A program made the translations under genes and the position numbers. This document shows positions 15,467 to 26,723 of a stretch of DNA of 61,701 nucleotides, piece by piece. Origin of the DNA: an uncultured archaeon (GTDB taxonomy: Archaea > Nanobdellota > Nanobdellia > Pacearchaeales > GW2011-AR1); assembly GCA_937982425.1 (NCBI GenBank), contig CALJLT010000020.1, positions 1 to 61,701 on the forward strand, written 5' to 3'. Each line of letters starts with the position of its first letter. Positions within the stretch are counted from its first letter, which is position 1. The notes beneath the pieces were generated by a model, which saw nothing but the letters and a program-made list of their open reading frames with translations, searched no databases and was not told the origin of the DNA.

Positions 15467-15727
15467 ATGCCACCAATAGAATGTACATTAACAGATATGG
15501 TAGACGGAGCTCCATTAGTTATTTTACGTGCAGAGAAGATAGGAGAAAAGTATTGGGAAGTTAAAGAAGGAGTAATCAATAAAGGATGCTATTCACTATC
15601 TTTAGAAGAATTAAAAGATATGGCGAAAAAAAAATATTACAGATCATGCTCATATAAAAATGGGAAATTAAGGGTTCCTGAATCCAATTCAGGGATCTGC
15701 ATTGAGAACTTATGTTCAATGAGATAA
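15467..15727 (+). CDS. Unexpected ORF in the 16S-23S spacer, 86 aa
   Basis: Between tRNA-Ala and 23S is an open frame of 86 codons with codon choice like the neighbouring genes (A or T at about three quarters of third positions). The product contains AEKIGEKYWEVKEG, LSLEELKDMAKKKYY and five cysteines. AAGGAA about 10 bases upstream is a weak ribosome-binding site. The stop codon (15725-15727) lies inside the 23S processing stem at 15723-15739. No homing endonuclease motif or known family is seen. If real, it would be translated from the rRNA precursor or from a promoter within it. Confidence 0.4.
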   Translation: MPPIECTLTDMVDGAPLVILRAEKIGEKYWEVKEGVINKGCYSLSLEELKDMAKKKYYRSCSYKNGKLRVPESNSGICIENLCSMR

Positions 15728-15739
15728 GTAGTAGAGGAA
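15723..15739 (+). other. 5' strand of the 23S processing stem
   Basis: GATAAGTAGTAGAGGAA is a perfect 17-base complement of TTCCTCTACTACTTATC at 18610-18626, so the two enclose 23S rRNA in a long-range helix, as expected for archaeal pre-23S maturation. Just downstream, ACTAGTTAA (15744-15752) and TTAACTAGT (15758-15766) form a separate 9-bp hairpin with a 5-base loop. Confidence 0.85.
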
Positions 15740-15789
15740 TCCCACTAGTTAATATTTTTAACTAGTAATATTTAGAAAATCACAATCTA

Positions 15790-18595
<2,806 letters not shown>

Positions 18596-18609
18596 ATTTT
18601 CTAAATAAC

Positions 18610-18626
18610 TTCCTCTACTACTTATC
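18610..18626 (+). other. 3' strand of the 23S processing stem
   Basis: TTCCTCTACTACTTATC pairs over 17 bases with 15723-15739. A T-rich stretch (TTTGTTTTTG, 18628-18637) follows it and may contribute to termination of the rRNA transcript. The next gene begins at 18688 with its own TATA-like element. Confidence 0.8.
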
Positions 18627-18687
18627 CTTTGTTTTTGTTAACCATTACCACAATAATTCTTATAAACTAAAATTCTTTTTTCAAATA

Positions 18688-19038
18688 ATGGAATTAATAG
18701 CTTTATTATCTACAGGCCAAGGAACTTGGGCACAAGTTTCAGGATTAATGAAATATGGAAATTGGGAAAAAATAATTTTAATTGGAAATGATTTTGCAAA
18801 AACTTTTACTCATGAAAAAAAATTTGAATTTGTGAAGATAGATTTGGATCAAAAATTAGTTGAACTTAGAGATGATTTAAAAAAGAAACTTAAAGATAAA
18901 ATAAGTGGAATGGAAGTTGCATGTTCAATTGCTTCAGGAGATGGAAAAGAACACATGGCCTTAATTTCTGCTTTAATTAATCTCCCTGTAGGAATTAGAT
19001 TTGCCGCCCTAACAAAAGAAGGAATTGTAGATTTATAA
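18688..19038 (+). CDS. Hypothetical Rossmann-like protein, 116 aa
   Basis: The protein opens with a short strand and Gly/Ser turn (LIALLSTGQGTWAQVSGLM) followed by a second strand (KIILIGND), and later has SGDGKEHMALISALINLPVG, a loop-helix typical of nucleotide-binding alpha/beta folds. The arrangement is loosely reminiscent of CARF-type domains, but no diagnostic residue allows that call. TATA-like CTTATAAAC about 22-30 bases upstream supports the ATG. It stands alone between the rRNA operon and a small basic protein. Function unknown. Confidence 0.7.
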   Translation: MELIALLSTGQGTWAQVSGLMKYGNWEKIILIGNDFAKTFTHEKKFEFVKIDLDQKLVELRDDLKKKLKDKISGMEVACSIASGDGKEHMALISALINLPVGIRFAALTKEGIVDL

Positions 19039-19082
19039 CTAAACACAATAATCCTTAAAAACAAACTAATTTTAAACTTTTT

Positions 19083-19397
19083 ATGTCAAAGAAAGGAAAA
19101 TCCTTAGAAAAAGAAAGAAAAAGGAAAAAAAGAGCTGAAACAAATTCAAAAAGATTAAAGAATGAACAAATGCGAAGAGGCAATTACATAGGAAAAAAAG
19201 AATTAGATAATTACTTCTACATGTTAGATTATTTAAAAGAAAATTATCCTGAAGGGAATTATTCTTCTTTTCCAAAAAATGATGAAGTTCCAAAATCTAT
19301 TTATAAATTCCTAAAACAAAGATATTATGAAAAAGTTAATTCAATTAATTCTACTGAAAAAATATCTAATTTAGAAAATTTAACTCAAGAAAATTAA
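19083..19397 (+). CDS. Hypothetical protein with very basic N-terminus, 104 aa
   Basis: Residues 2-30 are almost all Lys, Arg and Glu (KKGKSLEKERKRKKRAETN), then a small region with YIGKKELDNYFYMLDYLKENYPEG and a C-terminal helix. The composition suggests nucleic acid or ribosome binding, but no family is recognised. Its last 4 bases overlap the convergent taw1 gene. Transcription is probably independent, with a T-rich stretch upstream. Confidence 0.65.
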   Translation: MSKKGKSLEKERKRKKRAETNSKRLKNEQMRRGNYIGKKELDNYFYMLDYLKENYPEGNYSSFPKNDEVPKSIYKFLKQRYYEKVNSINSTEKISNLENLTQEN

Positions 19398-20380
19398 TGA
19401 TCTTTTTTCTTAATTTTTAATAAACTTTTATCTTTTCCGATTACATATGCTCGAGAAATTTCATGAAAATCAAGTAGTTTATATTTAGTTCCACCAAGTT
19501 CTTGTTCTAATTTTTTAATCCACTCCAACATTTCCTTATGAGTCGGCATTTTATCATAACCTAAACGTTCACGCGCAAATCCAACAGACATATATCCTTT
19601 AACCTCGACTATAAATGGATTTGACATTTTAATCAAAGAAGCAAATTCAGAAATAAATTTATCTTGCATGTTTACCTCCCGAATTAAATTAATTCTAAAA
19701 ACAGTTTTAGTTCCAGAAATTTTATTAAAAAGTTTTAAACTTTTTATCAATCTATTCCAAGCATCTTTTTTTAAACTTCTATGAAATTTTATATGTTCTT
19801 CTTCATTTGAAGAATTAACAGAAACATAAAGTCTTGTAGGTAAATTATTTTCCTTAATTAATTTTTCAATAACTTCTGGTTGCAACCCATTTGTAACTAA
19901 AAAAGAAGTTCCTCCTCTTTTACGAATTAAAGAAATCAATTCTCCAATTTTAGGATAAAGGGTTGGTTCTCCAGTTAAACTTAAAGCAAATTGATTTGGA
20001 ATTTGTGCTTCCGCCAATTTTTTTTGGTTAGCTTTAGATAATTGTTTTCTAGAAGAATTTTTATCAACCTTAAATCCAGTCAATAATTTTTGCTGAGCCT
20101 TAATTGCTCCTTCAATAATTTTTAAGGGCTCATCTGGATTTAAAATTAATTTATCCTCTGCATTTGTTATATCTCTCCAACAATGAATGCAGCGATTATT
20201 ACAGAATATTGAAGGAGTCATCTGGCAGCACAAATGAGATTTTATTCCATAAAATTTTTCCTTAAAACAAACTCCCTCGTCTCTCAAAGATTTTTTAGTC
20301 CAATTACAAAGTTGCACTGCTGAATGATTTCCAACTAATTCATAAGTTTCTTTTCTAACACGTTTTCTACTTCTTGACAT
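19394..20380 (-). CDS. taw1: 4-demethylwyosine synthase Taw1 (TYW1-like radical SAM)
   Basis: A 328-residue radical SAM enzyme that condenses pyruvate with N1-methylguanosine-37 of tRNA-Phe to form the tricyclic wyosine base. Radical SAM cysteines are Cys60, Cys64, Cys67 (CNNRCIHCW). Three further cysteines, Cys25, Cys38 and Cys51, sit with the spacing that binds the second [4Fe-4S] cluster in archaeal TYW1. SLTGEPTLYPKI and FRINLIREVNMQD are family-typical. A later pathway enzyme, Taw3, is at 30980-31522. Confidence 0.95.
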   Translation of the reverse strand: MSRSRKRVRKETYELVGNHSAVQLCNWTKKSLRDEGVCFKEKFYGIKSHLCCQMTPSIFCNNRCIHCWRDITNAEDKLILNPDEPLKIIEGAIKAQQKLLTGFKVDKNSSRKQLSKANQKKLAEAQIPNQFALSLTGEPTLYPKIGELISLIRKRGGTSFLVTNGLQPEVIEKLIKENNLPTRLYVSVNSSNEEEHIKFHRSLKKDAWNRLIKSLKLFNKISGTKTVFRINLIREVNMQDKFISEFASLIKMSNPFIVEVKGYMSVGFARERLGYDKMPTHKEMLEWIKKLEQELGGTKYKLLDFHEISRAYVIGKDKSLLKIKKKDH

Positions 20381-20431
20381 TGAAAAAAAAAGGCCAATAA
20401 GTTTAAATATTAACTGATTTTAATTCTCGCT

Positions 20432-21004
20432 ATGGTATTCGATTATTTCAGTTACATTATTTTGCCTTTACTTATATTCGTAGCCAGGATTGCAGATGTT
20501 AGTATTGGAACAATCAGAATTATTTTTGTTTCTAAAGGTTTCAAATATCTCGCCCCTTTATTGGGATTTTTTGAAGTACTTATTTGGATTTTAGCCATAA
20601 CTAAAATAATGGGACAAGCAAATAATTTTGTATTTTATATTGCATATGCAGGAGGATTTGCTATGGGAAATTTAGTGGGCATGGCCATAGAAAAGAAACT
20701 TTCAATTGGAAAAGTAATAATAAGAGTAATTAGCCATAAAGATGTTTCAAAATTAACTGAACAAATAAAAAAATCAAATTATCCAATAACTATCGTAGAT
20801 GGAGAAGGAAATCAAGGAAAAGTTAAATTGATTTTTTTAATTACAGATAGAAAAGAATCTAGAAAAGTTATTGAAATAATTGAATCTTTTGATCCAAAAG
20901 CTTTCTACTCTATAGAAGACGTAAGATATGTAAATCAATCAAAAAAACATTTACAATCTGGAAAAATTCCTAAATTTTTAGGTTTTTATAGAAAAAGCAA
21001 ATAA
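20432..21004 (+). CDS. UPF0316/DUF2179 membrane protein
   Basis: A 190-residue protein with three predicted N-terminal membrane helices (about 8-27, 37-57, 65-85) and a soluble C-terminal DUF2179-like domain (about 95-175). The segment RIADVSIGTIRIIFVSKG is typical of UPF0316. The function of the family is not known; the C-terminal domain is related to regulatory domains of other small membrane proteins. The gene converges on the site-2 protease gene, separated by 1 base. TATA-like TTTAAATAT (near 20402) lies about 25 bases upstream. Confidence 0.85.
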   Translation: MVFDYFSYIILPLLIFVARIADVSIGTIRIIFVSKGFKYLAPLLGFFEVLIWILAITKIMGQANNFVFYIAYAGGFAMGNLVGMAIEKKLSIGKVIIRVISHKDVSKLTEQIKKSNYPITIVDGEGNQGKVKLIFLITDRKESRKVIEIIESFDPKAFYSIEDVRYVNQSKKHLQSGKIPKFLGFYRKSK

Positions 21005-21005
21005 T

Positions 21006-22409
21006 CTAAAAAATATTTTTAGCCCAAAAAAACATAACAATTAGTAATAAGATTAATAAAAATTTAGTGAGATATTTAAAAGATTTTTCTGCCTTTGATT
21101 TATTTTTAGTGATTGCCAAAACAGTTAGATAAAAAAATCTTCCTCCATCGAAAATACCCATTGGAAGCATATTCACAAGAGCAACTGAAAAAGAAATGAG
21201 CACTAACCACCATAACAAATCATAAATATATTGTGCAGCTTCGAAATTAGGAACATAATAAACATTAGGAGATTTATAAGAAGTAAATACATAAGAAAAC
21301 TTTGCTAAAAATCCTTTTGGAGTTTGATCCCTAAAACTAATTCCTAACCAAACACTTCCAGGATTATTTGGATTTTCTTCTAAAATGATTTCTTTAATTT
21401 GTTTATTTTTCCCATCAAATGTTTCTATTTTAATTGTATCGCCTATTGAATATTTTTTTAACTCTGAAGAAAGTGAATCAATAGAATAAATTTTATTTCC
21501 CTCTATAGAAAGTATTGCTCCCGTTAAATTATTTTTTATTGCAGGGGAATCATAATAAAGTATAGCAAGATTATTCGAAGAAGAATAAGCTTTTAATGCA
21601 GAATAATTTTGAGATCCGACTTTTATTTCCTTTAAGCCATTAGAGTAACTCAAAGAAACTAAATTTTCTTTTTGAAAAGGCATTCCATCGACATAATTTA
21701 TATTATCTATATTAACTACATTATATGCATAATCATCATAAATAATTCCTGAAGCATTGAATGTCAAAGAAAAAAAGCTAAACATTAAAACAAATCCTAA
21801 TAAGGCAATTAAAATATTAGCAAATGTTCCTGCCGCTAAAACCGCCCTTTGCTTAAAATTACTTCTTGTAACCATAGTTTTTTCGTCTAACTCTACAAAA
21901 GCCGCTAAAAAAACAGGAAAGAAAAAAGGAAAAAATCCAAAACCAGTTGTTTTTGTTTTGACTTTGGCATGACCTGCAAAAATTCCGTGAAAAAATTCAT
22001 GACTAACTGCAACAATTAGAAGAACTATAATCCAATATGAAAAATAAAAAGGAGGTAAAAAATTTAAGCTAAACATTTGGGGAAGATATGGAACTAAGGG
22101 CATTATTGGAGGTACTTTAACTGCTCGAACAATTTCAGACTGAAAAATATAAATATAAAGTATCCTAAAGAAAAGATACAACATGGCTATCATTAAGAGA
22201 TAACCTAAAATAACAGCTACCCAGCTCATAAAATTCAAAGTTCTAGGATGTTTCTTACTATACTTGTCAATTGCTTTAATTCCCCAAGAAGTTCTATAAA
22301 GAAATAATAATCCCTCTCTTTTAATTTCTTTTCTTTTTCTATATAGAAATGAAGTTGTAAAAATTAAAAATAATCCCAAAATAACCAAATCAATAATCAT
22401 AAAGTTCAT
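21006..22409 (-). CDS. Site-2 protease family (M50) intramembrane metalloprotease
   Basis: Zinc motif HEFFH at about residues 137-141 within a membrane helix, the third-ligand motif in NMLPMGIFDGGR near the C-terminus, and a PDZ-like domain between them (about 270-345, containing ILSIEGNKIYSIDSLSSELK). There are at least six predicted membrane segments. S2P enzymes cut single-pass membrane proteins, often regulators. The ATG at 22409 is chosen; the frame extends to TTG 22427. Length 467, typical for archaeal members. Its substrate is unknown; a rhomboid protease is also encoded in this window. Confidence 0.9.
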   Translation of the reverse strand: MNFMIIDLVILGLFLIFTTSFLYRKRKEIKREGLLFLYRTSWGIKAIDKYSKKHPRTLNFMSWVAVILGYLLMIAMLYLFFRILYIYIFQSEIVRAVKVPPIMPLVPYLPQMFSLNFLPPFYFSYWIIVLLIVAVSHEFFHGIFAGHAKVKTKTTGFGFFPFFFPVFLAAFVELDEKTMVTRSNFKQRAVLAAGTFANILIALLGFVLMFSFFSLTFNASGIIYDDYAYNVVNIDNINYVDGMPFQKENLVSLSYSNGLKEIKVGSQNYSALKAYSSSNNLAILYYDSPAIKNNLTGAILSIEGNKIYSIDSLSSELKKYSIGDTIKIETFDGKNKQIKEIILEENPNNPGSVWLGISFRDQTPKGFLAKFSYVFTSYKSPNVYYVPNFEAAQYIYDLLWWLVLISFSVALVNMLPMGIFDGGRFFYLTVLAITKNKSKAEKSFKYLTKFLLILLLIVMFFWAKNIF

Positions 22410-22457
22410 TTTTTCACCTAATAACAATTATCCAACATAGTTTAAAAGACTAACTAA

Positions 22458-22622
22458 TTATTTCTTCTTTAGAGGTCTAAATTGATTTTTACCGCATTTT
22501 CTGCATCTAATTTTTCCTCTTAAAATTTTCTGTGGATCTGCACGTATCTTAGAGTAACATTTTTGACATACAAACATATTTTTGAATAGTCTATTAATTG
22601 CTTCGTGAATTTTTGTTGCCAT
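22458..22622 (-). CDS. rpl40e: Large-subunit ribosomal protein L40e (eL40)
   Basis: A 54-residue protein with two CxxC pairs, FVCQKCYSK and RCRKCGKNQ, forming the single zinc ribbon of L40e, and the family's basic C-terminus QFRPLKKK. The start MATKIHEAINRLF is followed by the typical N-terminal helix. It is an archaeal/eukaryotic 50S component. Being under 60 codons it is easily missed by automatic annotation. Confidence 0.92.
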   Translation of the reverse strand: MATKIHEAINRLFKNMFVCQKCYSKIRADPQKILRGKIRCRKCGKNQFRPLKKK

Positions 22623-22658
22623 AAATAGTTTAGAAATAGAGGGTTTTTAAAGGTTTTT

Positions 22659-22979
22659 CTATTCTTGTTTCCAAATTATTTGTTGAAGATAAGGATCAAT
22701 AATTTCTAAAGGTTTTTTAGAACGGGAATCTATATACACTATAACTCCAGAATAATCTCCCATTTTTAAATCACTTAAATCAAATCTCAATTCTGAATTT
22801 TTAAAACGATTATATTTTTCAAAAAATTTTGCGCATCCTTGCTCATAAACTATCTCTTCTCTTTCTAAACTGCTTCCAGAAAAATTGGGTTCAATACAAA
22901 TTCCTCCTCCAAATGTACGAATTTGCCCCAAGATAACTATAATTCCTTCATCATTTAACTTAGACGTAATACTTTTCAT
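22659..22979 (-). CDS. Hypothetical protein, 106 aa
   Basis: No family is recognised. The product is mixed alpha/beta with a Gly-rich turn (IRTFGGGICIEPNFSG) and C-terminal segment YSGVIVYIDSRSKKPLEIID. No membrane segment or metal motif is seen. It lies between aIF5A and L40e, all on the minus strand, with 36 bases to L40e, so it may be cotranscribed with these translation genes. Confidence 0.6.
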   Translation of the reverse strand: MKSITSKLNDEGIIVILGQIRTFGGGICIEPNFSGSSLEREEIVYEQGCAKFFEKYNRFKNSELRFDLSDLKMGDYSGVIVYIDSRSKKPLEIIDPYLQQIIWKQE

Positions 22980-23023
22980 AGAAAAATAATAATTAAAACA
23001 TTTATAAAAATTTAGATTTAAAA

Positions 23024-23413
23024 TTACAACTTTCTCTTTATTAAAAGTGTGCCCTCAATATCCCAATATTCAACAGTATCATTCTCAGCAATTTGACCTT
23101 TAATCTCTTCAGGAATTGCTATTTCTATAGTTTCAAAACTCTCCATATCCATCACGCTAGCATGATCATCTGTCACAGAAAGAACTTGTGCTTTACTTTT
23201 ATTTACCATTGGAACCTCGAATCTCTCATGTCCAGGAACAACGAAAACTTTCTTACTTCCAGTAATCATGTGTGCCGCTTCCAGTCTACATTTAGCGTGA
23301 CCGTGCTTCCCTGTTTTAGAAACATCCATTTTTTTAACAGTAAAAGCTTCTCCTTCAAGGATAATATTTGTTCCAACTCTTGCCTCTGTAGCATTAATAA
23401 TTTTTGCAACCAT
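23024..23413 (-). CDS. eif5a: Translation initiation/elongation factor aIF5A
   Basis: A 129-residue protein with the hypusination loop KTGKHGHAK; Lys36 is the predicted modified residue. The N-terminal SH3-like domain is followed by an OB-fold (about 70-128). It relieves ribosome stalling at difficult peptide motifs. The enzyme that starts its modification, deoxyhypusine synthase, is encoded at 50338-51318 in this window. TATA-like sequence lies about 20-30 bases upstream on the minus strand. Confidence 0.97.
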   Translation of the reverse strand: MVAKIINATEARVGTNIILEGEAFTVKKMDVSKTGKHGHAKCRLEAAHMITGSKKVFVVPGHERFEVPMVNKSKAQVLSVTDDHASVMDMESFETIEIAIPEEIKGQIAENDTVEYWDIEGTLLIKRKL

Positions 23414-23498
23414 AATCTCTCTAAAAAAATTTAATTTATAAAAGTTTGTATCTAAAAAACATCATTAATTTTATAAACTCACATATCGATTTGGTTTA

Positions 23499-24128
23499 AT
23501 GAGTTTAAATAAGAATGATTTTATAGAAATAGATTTTACTGCAAGGATTAAAGACGGCCCAATTTTTGATTCAACTAAAAAAGAAGAATTAGAAAAAATC
23601 GGATTTAAAAAAGAAACCAAACCTTTTATCTTTGCACTAAATCAAGGTATGTTCCTTAATTCAATAGACGAATTTTTAGAAAATAAAGAAATAGGAAAAT
23701 ATAAAATATCCTTAGCCCCAGAGAAGGCTTTTGGAAAAAGAGATCCAAAACAAATACAAATGATTCCTTTAAAATTTTTTAAGGAACACCGACTTTCTCC
23801 AATACCTGGAAATTCTTTTAATTTTGATGGAAGAATAGGAAAAGTTTTAACCTTATCCGGAGGAAGAGTTTTAGTTGATTTTAATAGTCCTCTTTCTGGA
23901 AAAGATGTTGAATATGAAATAGAAATAAAAAGAAAAGTAGAAGATTTAAAAGAACAAGTAGACGCAGTTAACGATTTTTTCTTTCGGAAAAAACTCGATT
24001 TTGAATTAAACGAAAACAAAGTTATCCTCCTTTTTGAAAAACAATTAAAACCACTTGGAGAATTATTTAAGAAAAAGTACGAAGAAATTTTGAAAAAAGA
24101 AATTGAAATTAAAGAAAAAGCGGAATAA
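23499..24128 (+). CDS. FKBP-type peptidyl-prolyl isomerase (SlyD-like)
   Basis: A 209-residue isomerase and chaperone. It starts with KNDFIEIDFTARIKDGPIFDST, the FKBP opening, and has a SlyD-type insert-in-flap region with PEKAFGKRDPKQIQMIPLKFF. A C-terminal domain of about 60 residues rich in Lys/Glu follows, as in long archaeal FKBPs. It catalyses proline isomerisation in folding. The reading TTTATAAACT near 23471 fits a TATA box about 22-30 bases upstream. Confidence 0.9.
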   Translation: MSLNKNDFIEIDFTARIKDGPIFDSTKKEELEKIGFKKETKPFIFALNQGMFLNSIDEFLENKEIGKYKISLAPEKAFGKRDPKQIQMIPLKFFKEHRLSPIPGNSFNFDGRIGKVLTLSGGRVLVDFNSPLSGKDVEYEIEIKRKVEDLKEQVDAVNDFFFRKKLDFELNENKVILLFEKQLKPLGELFKKKYEEILKKEIEIKEKAE

Positions 24129-24203
24129 ATTTTATAATTTTCTTTCTTTTTAACTAATTTTTAGTATAACAATTTTTATAAACAATTTTTTCATTGTTTT
24201 CTT

Positions 24204-25283
24204 ATGCCAAATACTGAAAGCCAAATTTCTGAATTAAGACAAATAGATCAGGAACTTGAAGAAATTATAAAAAAACAATCTGCAAAAATTAAGGTCGTTG
24301 GAATTGGGGGTGGAGGAAATAATTCCTTAAATAGAATGGGAGAGATTGGAATAAAAGGGGGAGAATTAATTGCTATGAATACTGACGCCCAAGATTTATT
24401 ATATACTAATGCCAATCATAAAATTTTATTGGGTAAGGAATTAACTCAAGGACTCGGAGCTGGAAGCAATCCTAAAATCGGAGAAGAAGCAGCAAAAGAA
24501 TCCGAATCAGAAATAAAGAAAAAACTTTCTGGGGCAGACATGGTCTTTATAACTTGCGGTATGGGGGGAGGAACAGGAACTGGAGCCGCACCCGTTGTTG
24601 CGAACATTGCAAAAAAAGCAGGAGCGTTAACTATTGGTGTTGTTACAATGCCCTTTACAATCGAGGGCCAAAAAAGAATAGAAAATGCAACTTATGGTTT
24701 AGAAAAAATGGAAGCTCTCACAGATACATTAATAGTTATTCCAAATGACAAATTATTAGAATTAGCTCCAGATTTACCTTTACACACTGCATTCAAAATT
24801 GCAGATGAAATACTAACAAACGCTGTTAAAGGAGTTACTGAATTAGTAACAACATCTGGATTAGTTAATTTAGATTTTGCAGACATCCAAGCAGTTATGA
24901 AAGAAGGGGGAGTTTCTCTAATTGGAATGGGGGAATCGGACACAAAACAAAGAGCAATAGATGCAATAGAAAAAGCCATGCAAAATCCTCTACTTGATGT
25001 GGACATTTCGGGAGCAAAAGGTGCCTTAATAAACATTGTTGGAGGACAAGACATGAGCCTTGACGAATGTAAAGAAATAATTTCAAGAGTAGGAAATAAA
25101 TTAAATCCCCAAGCTAAAATGATATGGGGGGCTAAAATTGCTCCAGATATGGACAGAGCAATAAGAGTTTTATTAATTGTTACAGGAGTTAAATCCTCTC
25201 AAGTTCTAGGAGGAGGCGAAACAATTGAATCTTTAAAACATAGAGAAATTGAAGAAGAATTAGGGATTGAATTTGTTGAATAA
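24204..25283 (+). CDS. ftsZ1: Cell division protein FtsZ (FtsZ1-type)
   Basis: A 359-residue tubulin-like GTPase with [13 protein letters not shown], the tubulin signature [23 protein letters not shown] and the T7 loop region [11 protein letters not shown]. The N-terminal extension of about 30 residues is helical and charged. The GGGGNN motif and overall sequence suggest the FtsZ1 branch of archaeal FtsZ. TTTATAAAC near 24175-24183 lies 21-29 bases before the ATG. The second paralogue is at 29779-30858 on the opposite strand. Confidence 0.96.
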   Translation: MPNTESQISELRQIDQELEEIIKKQSAKIKVVGIGGGGNNSLNRMGEIGIKGGELIAMNTDAQDLLYTNANHKILLGKELTQGLGAGSNPKIGEEAAKESESEIKKKLSGADMVFITCGMGGGTGTGAAPVVANIAKKAGALTIGVVTMPFTIEGQKRIENATYGLEKMEALTDTLIVIPNDKLLELAPDLPLHTAFKIADEILTNAVKGVTELVTTSGLVNLDFADIQAVMKEGGVSLIGMGESDTKQRAIDAIEKAMQNPLLDVDISGAKGALINIVGGQDMSLDECKEIISRVGNKLNPQAKMIWGAKIAPDMDRAIRVLLIVTGVKSSQVLGGGETIESLKHREIEEELGIEFVE

Positions 25284-25348
25284 ATTTAAGAATCAAATTT
25301 CACTTCTAAAAGGCAATGTTTTTTAAACCAATTCTTTCTTAAAATAAT

Positions 25349-25666
25349 ATGCCTAAAGAGATTGAACAACAAGAAGAAAAAATCACAAGAGCACCACTTC
25401 CAAGAGGTAGAGAAATTATCGGAATAATTGATCAAAGAAGCGGAGGAAATAAAATGAAAGTTAATTGTTTAGATGGAAAAGAAAGAACTGGGCGAGTTCC
25501 AGGAAGATTAAAGAGGCATTTGTGGTTAAGACCAGGAGACATAATTATTATTGAACCTTGGGAATTAGACAATACCAAAGGAGATATCTTATTAAAATAC
25601 AAACCTGCCCAAATAGAATGGTTAAAGAGAAACGGCCACTTAGAAACAGAGGATGAAGAATTTTAA
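25349..25666 (+). CDS. eif1a: Translation initiation factor aIF1A
   Basis: A 105-residue OB-fold protein: PRGREIIGIIDQRSGGNKMKVNC, GKERTGRVPGRLKRHLWLRPGD and WLKRNGHL are all typical of aIF1A/eIF1A. It binds the 30S A-site during initiation and helps start-codon selection. It follows ftsZ1 by 65 bases, with its own TATA-like TTTTTTAAACC. Its stop overlaps the convergent hypothetical gene by 4 bases. Confidence 0.96.
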   Translation: MPKEIEQQEEKITRAPLPRGREIIGIIDQRSGGNKMKVNCLDGKERTGRVPGRLKRHLWLRPGDIIIIEPWELDNTKGDILLKYKPAQIEWLKRNGHLETEDEEF

Positions 25667-26133
25667 AAATCTGATTCATAAAAGAAATATTTATATTCTG
25701 GAAATTCTTTCGTCATGATAATCAAATCGCTTTCTAAACTTGATTTTAAACCCACTTCTGCTCTTACAACTTGCATACAAGAACGCAAAGTATTTTTAGA
25801 TTTTTTTCTCTGTTCAATCAAATTATGAATTCCATCGTATAAAATAAAATCTTCTCCAAAAAATTTGGAAAATCCCACTATGTCCACTCTACTCTCTTTA
25901 TCTTTACCTGTAGGCAACTTTCCCGCTAAAATTACGCCAGAAAAAGTAGGAAAAGAAATTTCTCCCACTAAAGAATTTTTTCTACGAAGAGATATTAAAT
26001 ACCCTATCAAATCATGAAATTTTCCAAAAGACTTGGAAGAATCATAATCCCGAACATTTTCTCCAAATCTCTCTCCTTCTTTTAAATCAACCCAGCCTGG
26101 ATCTCCATAAATAGCAACATATTCCTTTAACAT
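25663..26133 (-). CDS. Hypothetical protein, 156 aa
   Basis: Not recognised. The product has an acidic N-terminus with IYGDPGWVDLKEGERFGENV, a central hydrophobic strand region (SFPTFSGVILAGKLP), and a C-terminal half with two cysteines but no motif. No membrane helix. It converges on aIF1A and is transcribed alone. Codon use resembles its neighbours. Confidence 0.65.
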   Translation of the reverse strand: MLKEYVAIYGDPGWVDLKEGERFGENVRDYDSSKSFGKFHDLIGYLISLRRKNSLVGEISFPTFSGVILAGKLPTGKDKESRVDIVGFSKFFGEDFILYDGIHNLIEQRKKSKNTLRSCMQVVRAEVGLKSSLESDLIIMTKEFPEYKYFFYESDF

Positions 26134-26216
26134 AAACTTCTTTTTGGTTTATACCCTTAAATAAATTATGGTGATAAAAAAGATAAACTTATAATTCCTT
26201 TAATCTCCAAATATTT

Positions 26217-26723
26217 ATGGGAAAGATCATAATTGACAAAATAATTAGAATAATTAAAAATAAAAAAAAATTAGAAGAAGAATTAAAAGTAAAAATAATG
26301 AATAGAGGAAAAGAAGTGAAAATAGAAGGCTCAGCTGAAAATCAATTTATTGCAGAAAAAGTTATAGAAGCTCTTAATTTTGGATTCCCTTATTCTGAAG
26401 CAATTTCAATAAAAAAAGAAAATAGAATTTTTGAAAAAATAAATATTAAAGAGCACACAAATAAAAAAAATTTTGAGAGAATTAGAGGCAGATTAATTGG
26501 TAAATCTGGAAAAGTTATTCAAACAATTGCAAATCTAACTGAATCCTCTTTAGAACTTAAAGAAAATCAAATAGGAATTATTACTGATCCAGAAAATTTA
26601 GAAAGAATCACTGGGGCCGTAATTCAAATAATTCAAGGAGCTAAACACGGAAATGTGTATAAGGGATTAGAAAAAAGCCAACCAAAACCAATTTATGATT
26701 TAGGGTTAAAAATTGAAGAATAA
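26217..26723 (+). CDS. KH-domain RNA-processing protein (archaeal Dim2/Pno1-like)
   Basis: A 168-residue protein with two KH-like units. The second contains RGRLIGKSGKVIQTIANLTESSLEL, with a GxxG loop (GKSG) near residues 101-104, and the GAVIQIIQGAKHGNVYKGLE segment typical of the archaeal Dim2/Krr1 family. It contacts the 3' region of 16S rRNA precursor in ribosome assembly and can bind initiation factors; this is known of the family. It converges with the small gene at 26724-27077 with no gap. Confidence 0.9.
   Translation: MGKIIIDKIIRIIKNKKKLEEELKVKIMNRGKEVKIEGSAENQFIAEKVIEALNFGFPYSEAISIKKENRIFEKINIKEHTNKKNFERIRGRLIGKSGKVIQTIANLTESSLELKENQIGIITDPENLERITGAVIQIIQGAKHGNVYKGLEKSQPKPIYDLGLKIEE

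Noticed and set aside
24692..25054. Minus-strand ORF of 120 codons inside ftsZ1
   Set aside because: Antisense shadow of a strongly conserved GTPase gene; no promoter or ribosome site.
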